Positions 58,095 to 64,000 of a stretch of DNA of 64,000 nucleotides are shown here, piece by piece. A program made the translations under genes and the position numbers. Under the pieces are notes generated by a model. The model did not search any database, was not told the DNA's origin, and saw only the letters and a list, made by a program, of their open reading frames with translations. Every line of letters begins with the position of its first letter. Positions within the stretch are counted from its first letter, which is position 1. Location of the stretch: positions 22,418,807-22,482,806 of the forward strand of contig OX123190.2 of the NCBI GenBank assembly GCA_944739405.2, read 5' to 3'. This stretch comes from Euclidia mi (taxonomy: Eukaryota; Arthropoda; Insecta; Lepidoptera; Erebidae).

Positions 58095-59045
58095 TTTTAT
58101 TCGTAAAATTTCAAATTCAAATTCTTTATTTTGCTCAAACATAGGTGCACAATGATGTCAGTGTTTTACAATTAATAGTATCTCTATATTTCACCTTGCG
58201 GCATGCAAAAATAATGTCAGATAAAGCAGTATTATCAAGTCAATTATACTAAACAATAAAACATTTTATAAAATAAAAACAATAAAATTACAATTTTCAT
58301 TCAATAAATTTCAAATACACATAATTATCATGTCCTGCAATACATATTAATTACATAAATTTAAGTTGAATCATAGTGAATGTCAATATTTTATTTTCAA
58401 AACCCATCCTCTAGGAATTCCCTAACAGAATAGTAGGTCTTATTAATAAGCAGTTCCTTCAATTTAGCTTTGAATACATTTATATCAGCAATTTCAAACA
58501 ATGAGTCAGGTAAATGATGATATACTCTTGGGATCATGCAAAACACACTGTTATTTAGAAGCCCGGTACGGTTTAATATGCAACTTATTTTGTGCGGATG
58601 CCTCTTGCTTTTTAGTTTAACAAACAAGTTATCATTACTTCTTACGAACATAACCAAATCAAATATATATATACATGGCATAGTCAACAATTTCATTTTC
58701 TGGAAAATCTGTCTACAGCTCTCAGTTTGTCTCATTCTAAATATAGCTCTGACGCATCTCTTTTTCTTTTTCTTTCTCTCTCTCTCTAAAAACCATTTCT
58801 CTACCTGAGGAGTTACCCCAAAACATAGCACCATACATCAACAAAGGAGTAACATAACCATGGTACGCTGTTATCACTGCAGGAGTGTTAACAGTTTTCG
58901 ACAACATGTAAATGGCATATGAATATTGATTCAGTTTATTACATAACATCTCTATGTGCGACTTCCAATTTAGGTGAGAATCAATGTTAACGCCCAAGAA
59001 CCTGGTTACATCTACATGTTCAATTTTAGTATTTGAGTACTCTAT
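58095..59045 (-). pseudogene. LINE C-terminal fragment inserted in Helitron
   Basis: The minus strand reads VTRFLGVNIDSHLNWKSHIE and VTPLLMYGAMFWGNS, then a low-complexity GAGA/GAAAAA tract (58770-58800) that breaks the frame, then KRCVRAIFRMRQTESCRQIF and HHLPDSLFEIADINVFKAKL. This is the post-RT region of a jockey/CR1-type ORF2. The 3' UTR ends near 58095 in AAAGAATTTGAATTTGAAAT, a microsatellite-like tail. A related word (TTTAAAGAG / TAAAAAGGAG) stands at the two junctions and may be a worn target duplication. Confidence 0.8.
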
Positions 59046-60200
59046 ATGCATATCTCTTTAAAAACTAATTTAAGAACTTCATTGTTGTCCTTCTCTACTT
59101 GGTTGTTTGTTGGATAAATACGCAGAGCTTTTTCAAGCGCAAACTCGCCGGTAGCATTTGATGAGACCTTAGTCAGCAATACTGCGAGATGCTCGCTGTT
59201 CAACTCTCCGACCCTCAAGGCGTTCAAGATGTCGGTGAATGTCGTGTCTCCTCGCTGGCGCATATTTTGTCTGAGTTTGACTAATGTGAAAAGCCGCCAT
59301 AAATGAGTTGCTGGTCTCATATGGTCCGGCTGTTGAAACACCTGTTTACCACGCACTGGCAGAAGCTGCAAGAGGTCGCCAAAGAGCATAACGTTTATGC
59401 CGCCAAAGGGTTCATCGCGATTCTTTAGCTGGCGTAAACGAGCGTCTATCATGCACAACATCTCATACGGAACCAAAGATATCTCGTCCACGAACAAGAA
59501 CTCTACATATTGCCACTGTTGACGCATAATTCTCAAGAAGTTACCGGAGAGTTGAGGCATGTTCACTAAGACGCCGTCTCTTTGAACTGGTAATTGGAGC
59601 AAGCTATGCAGTGTAGAGCCACCTACTAGTCATGCTGCAACTCCAGTCAGAGCGCCAATCTTTGTAACCTGCTTCCCGTAACATCTGTTCACTTGATTTT
59701 TCAACAAGTTAAACAAGAACGTCTTTCCTGTTCTAGCGCCACCAGTTACGAAAAGTTTAAACCTTTGTTGATCGGCCTGTTGTTGCGACTGTATGTTTGA
59801 CGTGATAGTATTGAAATGTTGTCCTTGGTCCATGTTCATAGCCTGTCGTGCTGAGTTGAATTGATAATTAGTCATAGTCTGTTCAAGATTGTCTTCATTG
59901 TGTTCAATATTATCCAATACTGCAGGCTCTTCGAGGATCTGAAATGCGTGCACTTGATTGAATGCAATTTCCAGCTGCCAGTCGCGCTCTCTGTGCCGCT
60001 CCATGTGACAGCTAATTGCCTTCAACTGTTCTTCCCGAGCTAAGAAAGCCTCTCTTGCACTATAAAACCCTTGTAACAGTCCTGCTTCTGAGCGATAAGG
60101 CATATACTGAACCAGCGAACTGTTATAAAAGTTCTCTGGATCAGTGGACGCTATGAAGCAGTTCTTGCGATCATTTTGCTGTTGTCTTTGGTTTTTATGA
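59046..60200 (-). pseudogene. Helitron Pif1-type helicase, N-terminal part
   Basis: Minus strand. The reading is open from about 60200 (NFYNSSLVQYMPYRSEAGLL) through SAREAFLAREEQLKAISCHM, EIAFNQVHAFQIL and the Walker A motif VTGGARTGKTFLFNLLKNQV (near 59730). It continues to KIGALTGVAA, where a stop near 59625 interrupts it. It resumes at 59602 with QLSGNFLRIMRQQWQYVEFL, motif II VDEISLVPYEML, motif III MLFGDLLQLLPV and LRQNMRQRGD. Walker A has arginine where glycine or alanine is usual (GGARTGKT). The Rep nuclease that should precede the helicase is missing to the right, so this is a 5'-truncated Helitron (Helentron) relic. Confidence 0.88.
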
Positions 60201-60269
60201 AATTTGAATAATATTTATGAATATTTAGCAAATGCTTTATTTTATTTTATTCGAAATATTTAAATAATT

Positions 60270-60730
60270 CAAAGTCCATTACAATTGCAAACACGACTAT
60301 GATACGATATTCCATCATGGAATGCCAGTGCCTATCTTCCGGCTTCATGATCAGACCTTGAAACCTAATTGTGGTCAAAGTTCATTACGTGGACTTTCTC
60401 ACAAATGCAAACACGACTATGATACGATATTCCATCATGGAATGCCAGTGCCTATCTTCCGGCTTCATCATCAGACCTTGAAACCTAATTGTAGTCAAAG
60501 TTCATTACGTGGTCTTTCTCACAAGTGCAAACACGACTATGATACGATATTCCATCACGGAATGCCAGAGCCTATCTTTCGGCTTCATCATCAGACCTTG
60601 AAACCTAATTGTAGTCAAAGTTCATTACAAGACTTTTATAAGAAATCCAAAACAGCTATGATACGTTTTTCTATCATGAAGTTCCAGGTCATATATTCTG
60701 GTTCCATCATCAGATCAGTTCGGCAGTACC
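60270..60730. repeat. 120-bp tandem array (about 3.8 units) beside the Helitron
   Basis: Units start CAAACACGACTATGATACG at 60289, 60409 and 60529, with a diverged fourth at 60649. Each contains CCGGCTTCATCATCAGACC (CATGATCAGACC in the first), which is the exact inverse of the core of the 2041-4590 array. The period is also 120. A 162-codon plus frame (60322-60810) reads the units as 40-residue repeats with IFRLHHQT. The minus-strand frame of the first array contains TFRLHHQT at the same place. Confidence 0.92.
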
Positions 60731-60860
60731 ATATCATTAAATTATCATCAGAACTACATACAGCTGCCAATTTTCATTACGCTACGACCCTTGGAAGATG
60801 GTTAAATTAGTTACCTAAGATTCCATTACATAGTTACATACACGACGACCTAATGAAAGC

Positions 60861-63137
60861 GTGTTAATTAAAGAAAATTGTATTAATTCGACATTCCAAT
60901 CCAATCCCCACCCTCCTAAACCATACCGCAATAGCCCCATCTACCATCACGTAGAATCCAAACTCAGTGAAGGTGATATCAGGGGAGCCTCCAGGCTCTT
61001 ATTTAGTAGCGATGTGGTGGCGCCTTGCTCTGCCGACACACTCGCGAGTCTGCAGAGCAAGCATCCAGCGCCAGGAGATAACCTCTCCTTTCCTGACCCA
61101 CCTGACACTAACTCAGATTGTCACAATGTTACAGCCAAGGACTTTGTTGCTGCCGTTTGCTCTTTCCAGAGCGGGTCTGCCGGCGGTCTCGACTGCTTAA
61201 CACCACAGCACCTTAAGGATCTCGTGTGTGTGAGCGCCGGAGCTGCTGGGGACGCGCTTTTGAGGGAGCTAACGGCTCTAATCAACCTTATGCTCTCCGG
61301 CAGTGTGAATGATGACATCGTCCCTATTTTGTACGGCGCAAATCTCTGTGCCTTGCGAAAGAGGGACGGTGGCATTCGTCCCATTGCCGTAGGGTGTACG
61401 TACAGGCGTATGGCAGCCAAGATATGCTGCCGCTATTATAATACCAACTTAGGTAATAAATTCCAACCCCTGCAACTCGGATTTGGATCCAAGGGGGGTT
61501 GCGAGGCTGCCATACATGCCCTGTCAACGTACCTTGGCTGTAATGGGGGTGAGGTTATATTGAAGGTTGATTTAAAGAACGCCTTTAACTCAGTGAACCG
61601 GGACACCTTGTTGACACAAGTTAAAATTGAAACACCTACAATTTACAACTATCTTTGGCAGTGTTACAGAAACCCTTCAAAATTGATCTTCAAGGAAAAT
61701 CTTTTGGAATCCGCCGTTGGCTGTCAACAAGGTGACTCTCTTGGACCACTCATTTTTAGCTTAGCTATTCACCCAATCATCAGCCAGTTAAATTCAAAAT
61801 TCAACATCTGGTACCTCGATGATGGAACCCTGGGAGGCGATGTAGAGTCTGATTATCAAGATCTGGCTTTCTTAAAATCTAAATTCCATCCATAGGCTTA
61901 GACCTAAATCCAACTAAATGTGAAATTTTCATAAACGACAATTTAAACAAATCATCTGACTCCCAGTATAACCCACATTGAAAAAAGTTCTCTTCGCCTC
62001 CTTGGGTCCCCGATTTTAGACGAAGGTTTCGATTCATTTATTCATGCAAAATTCAAAATTTTAGTGAAATTTCTGACAAGCTCCTCAAAATTAACATTCA
62101 TTCGGCTTTCACTATAATTCGGTATTGTCTTTTCGTGCCTAAATTTACCCACGCTATTCAAGCTACACCTTTTTGGAAAAATTCGAGCCTACTTATTGAA
62201 ATGGACAAAATTATACAAAATACTCTTAGTCAAATTTTGAATATAGCAATGAATGACCGATTGTGGCTACAGGCGTCCTTGCCTGTACGTTTTGGCGGCC
62301 TCGGCGTTCGCAAAATTTCCGATGTTAGCCTACCAGCATTCCTGTCCTCGGTCCACAGTACTGCAGAATTGACCAGGAAAATCTTAGCACAAACACTGGT
62401 CGATTCTGAGGTGCCGTGTAAGACCGATGCCATGAATGCTTGGAGAAGTGCCTGTCCAAGCACTGCCATCGGCCAACATAGGTACCATGCTGGATGATAC
62501 GACCTTCCGCACCACCTCTTGCCTCCGTTTAGGCGCGCCATGTGTTTCTCCACATCGCTGGCACTGTGGAGAGGCTGTCGACAGCCTTGGTCACCATGGC
62601 CTGTCATGCAGCAGGAGCGCAGGTCGTATTTCACGACACGGCAACCTTAATGACATTCTTCGTCGGGCTCTTGTCACCGCTGGCATTCCAGCCCACCTTC
62701 AACCTCAGGGCCTGGTACGCGACGACGGCAAAAGATCAGACGGTATGTGTTTACTGCCATGGAAGTTGGGTAGGCCTTTGGTATGGGACGCAACGTGCGT
62801 CGATACCCTCGCGCCATCACATCTTCCTAGCACAGCGGGTTGTATGGGCGTTGCTGCTCCTACAGCGGAGACCCTCAAACGGCGCAAATACGCAAACCTA
62901 GTAGGGGATTACGTATTTGAGCCGTTTGGGGTCGAAACGTTGGGGCCATGGGGTCCAAGTGCGAGATCTCTTTTTAGAGACCTCGCAAAGAGACTGGTCG
63001 ACGCCTCGCGTGACCAGAAGGCTGGGTTGTATTTGGCCCAGAAGTTTAGTATCGCCATACAACATGGCAATTCTGCTAGCGTTCTGGGCACGCTTCCAGT
63101 TGACGGCGATGTGGACGAATTTCATGATGCCCTCTAA
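60861..63137 (+). pseudogene. non-LTR element: RT plus restriction-like endonuclease, broken
   Basis: The plus frame 60861-61895 carries an RT domain: CALRKRDGGIRPIAVGCTYR, QLGFGSKGGCEAAIHA, LKVDLKNAFNSVNR (motif A), CQQGDSLGPLIF (motif B) and IWYLDDGTLGG (motif C, YLDD). A frameshift near 61895 ends it. Later frames recover the thumb (62135-62497, ASLPVRFGGLGVRKISD) and the C-terminal part (62436-63137). The latter has a CxxxxH-type cysteine/histidine cluster (HRWHCGEAVDSLGHHGLSC) and GLVRDDGKRSDGMCLLPW followed by VWDATCVDT. This arrangement resembles the PD-(D/E)xK restriction-like endonuclease of R2/NeSL-type LINEs, with the usual P of PD replaced by S. No AP-endonuclease is seen, and the 5' end is truncated. 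Clade uncertain. Confidence 0.78.
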
Positions 63138-63321
63138 ATTATTTTTTTTTTCTCTTTCTGTATATATTTATTTCTATGTTCTGTATATATTTCTTTGTAT
63201 AGTAGTTTTAGAATTAGTTACTTTTTCTTTATACTTATTTTAATTTTAAGACATACTTAAGTTACTTGAAATATTTAAGTTATTATAAAATAAATAAAGT
63301 TTCCAAAGTAGAAAAAAAAAA
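63138..63321 (+). other. 3' UTR and poly(A) of the preceding LINE
   Basis: T-rich, then AAATAAATAAAG at about 63287 and a terminal run of ten A's near 63311-63320. This marks the 3' end of the element. Confidence 0.75.
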
Positions 63322-63395
63322 ACTTGGTCGTTCATACAAACACTATGGACAACAAAGTTAATTGTCCTGGTGAAAAGTGATAGTAGTATAATTAT

Positions 63396-63489
63396 GGTTC
63401 CCCCCCGAGGGATCTCCACCTTGTCGTGGTGGGGGGGCTTAGTAACCGTGGATTTGATTTTCTCCCACAGTGAAGCTAAGCGGGATCCC
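63396..63489 (+). ncRNA. candidate HDV-like self-cleaving ribozyme
   Basis: The segments occur in the order required by the HDV double pseudoknot. P1 pairs a C-run (63400-63405) with a G-run (63432-63437). P2 pairs GGGATCTC (63409-63416) with GGGATCCC (63482-63489). P3 pairs CACC (63417-63420) with GGTG (63428-63431), closing the loop TTGTCGT. P4 is a hairpin at about 63445-63471, and J4/2 holds GAAGCTAAGC with the candidate catalytic C. Such ribozymes sit at the 5' ends of R2, RTE and related LINEs, where they free the element RNA from an upstream transcript. GGTT (63396-63399) would be the first bases after cleavage or a short leader. Confidence 0.68.
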
Positions 63490-64000
63490 GGGAGGGGACG
63501 CTCCACGTGGGCTTGCGTGAGGCCTGCGTAGGATGCGTCCATAGGTGCGGGTGCGGGGACAGTTTTGTCTGTCCCTCGCAGTCGGGTGCGGTCGCGGGAG
63601 GAGAGGCGTGTCGGTGTTGCGTTGCCACGCGCCCTATCTCCCGCGACCAAATGGGGGCGCACCATCGTTGCGTCGCGGAGGGGTCGCAGAGGAAGAGGAG
63701 ATGCGGTGTTGCGTTGCCGTCCTCCCTATCCTCTGCGGCCGCTGGGTGTTTTGGCGGCGGAGCTCAACACCTTCATCCGTCGCCAAGGGGGTTTCGTTTG
63801 GGGCCCGCCTGACCATCTGGCAGGCCAATACCCGTCGGGGGGTAGCGAGGAATGCTTCGGTGAAACCCTACCCTCCGACACATGGGTACATGAGGAGCAC
63901 GGGTTGGTTTTTAGTCAGTAAGAGTCTGACAGTCCCCTACGTCCTTCCCCCCCAGAGCGAAGGGACTCCATGAGGATTTTCCAACCCGACACCAAAAAAA
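63396..64000 (+). mobile_element. 5' end of a non-LTR element (or a short derivative)
   Basis: An abrupt switch from AT-rich DNA to GC-rich sequence at 63396, headed by the ribozyme-like fold. The three overlapping plus frames at 63507-63973 are typical of a GC-rich leader and match no ORF1 I know. ATG at 63971 opens a frame (MRIFQPDTKK) that is still open at the window end and could be the true ORF start. Alternatively, the A-run at 63994-64000 could be a tail, which would make this a 600-bp non-autonomous derivative. Confidence 0.6.

Noticed and set aside
60322..60810. 162-codon ORF as a repeat protein
   Set aside because: It spans the minisatellite and ends in unique DNA. No start context or homology supports translation.
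63507..63973. Three overlapping plus-strand ORFs of 101-142 codons
   Set aside because: All three frames are open because the leader is GC-rich and poor in TA. None has a domain. They follow the ribozyme-like fold, where untranslated leader is expected.

Overview
The window is nuclear DNA of a moth or butterfly (Lepidoptera). It is AT-rich and intron-dominated. It carries several copies of lepidopteran tRNA-derived SINEs, LINE 3' tails and 120-bp minisatellites, and it has no bacterial-style gene layout. Almost everything long and open in it belongs to mobile elements.

The one clear host gene is easy to miss because its exons are short. It lies on the minus strand. Exon 1 (43170-43399) encodes a signal peptide and a cysteine-containing region. 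Exon 2 (26395-26554) and exon 3 (9980-10142) encode leucine-rich repeats. All three have good splice sites and join in phase (2, then 0, leaving phase 1 at the end). The two introns are about 16 kb each, so most of the window is the inside of this gene. The remaining exons were not found and probably lie to the left of position 1.

Layout, left to right. A GC-rich LINE-like tail lies at 860-1245. A 22-unit, 120-bp tandem array fills 2041-4590, followed by foldback repeats. Intron 2 holds a Penelope-like element with inverted terminal repeats (11.3-12.2 kb) and a 1.7-kb / 8-kb tandem pair (13.2-22.9 kb). In the second member of that pair, a jockey/CR1-type LINE is interrupted by a full-length RTE-type LINE with an intact 1066-codon ORF and a 9-bp target duplication. 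Intron 1 holds a DD41D mariner relic, a TIR foldback element, SINEs, and a CR1-type LINE inserted into an older SINE. Upstream of the gene (43.4-64 kb) come more SINEs and MITEs, a 1.35-kb foldback, and a 3.3-kb PIF/Harbinger-like TIR element. These are followed by a palindrome carrying a Helitron helicase scrap, a Helitron helicase split by a LINE, a second 120-bp array related to the first, and a LINE with an apparent restriction-like endonuclease. The window ends in the 5' end of another element that starts with an apparent HDV-like ribozyme.

The points most worth following up are the hidden LRR gene, the intact RTE copy, the HDV-like fold at 63.4 kb, a set of near-perfect tiny-loop palindromes that look like snap-back inverted duplications, and the two 120-bp arrays that share a core in opposite orientations. 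I found nothing I can defend as a wholly new biological system.
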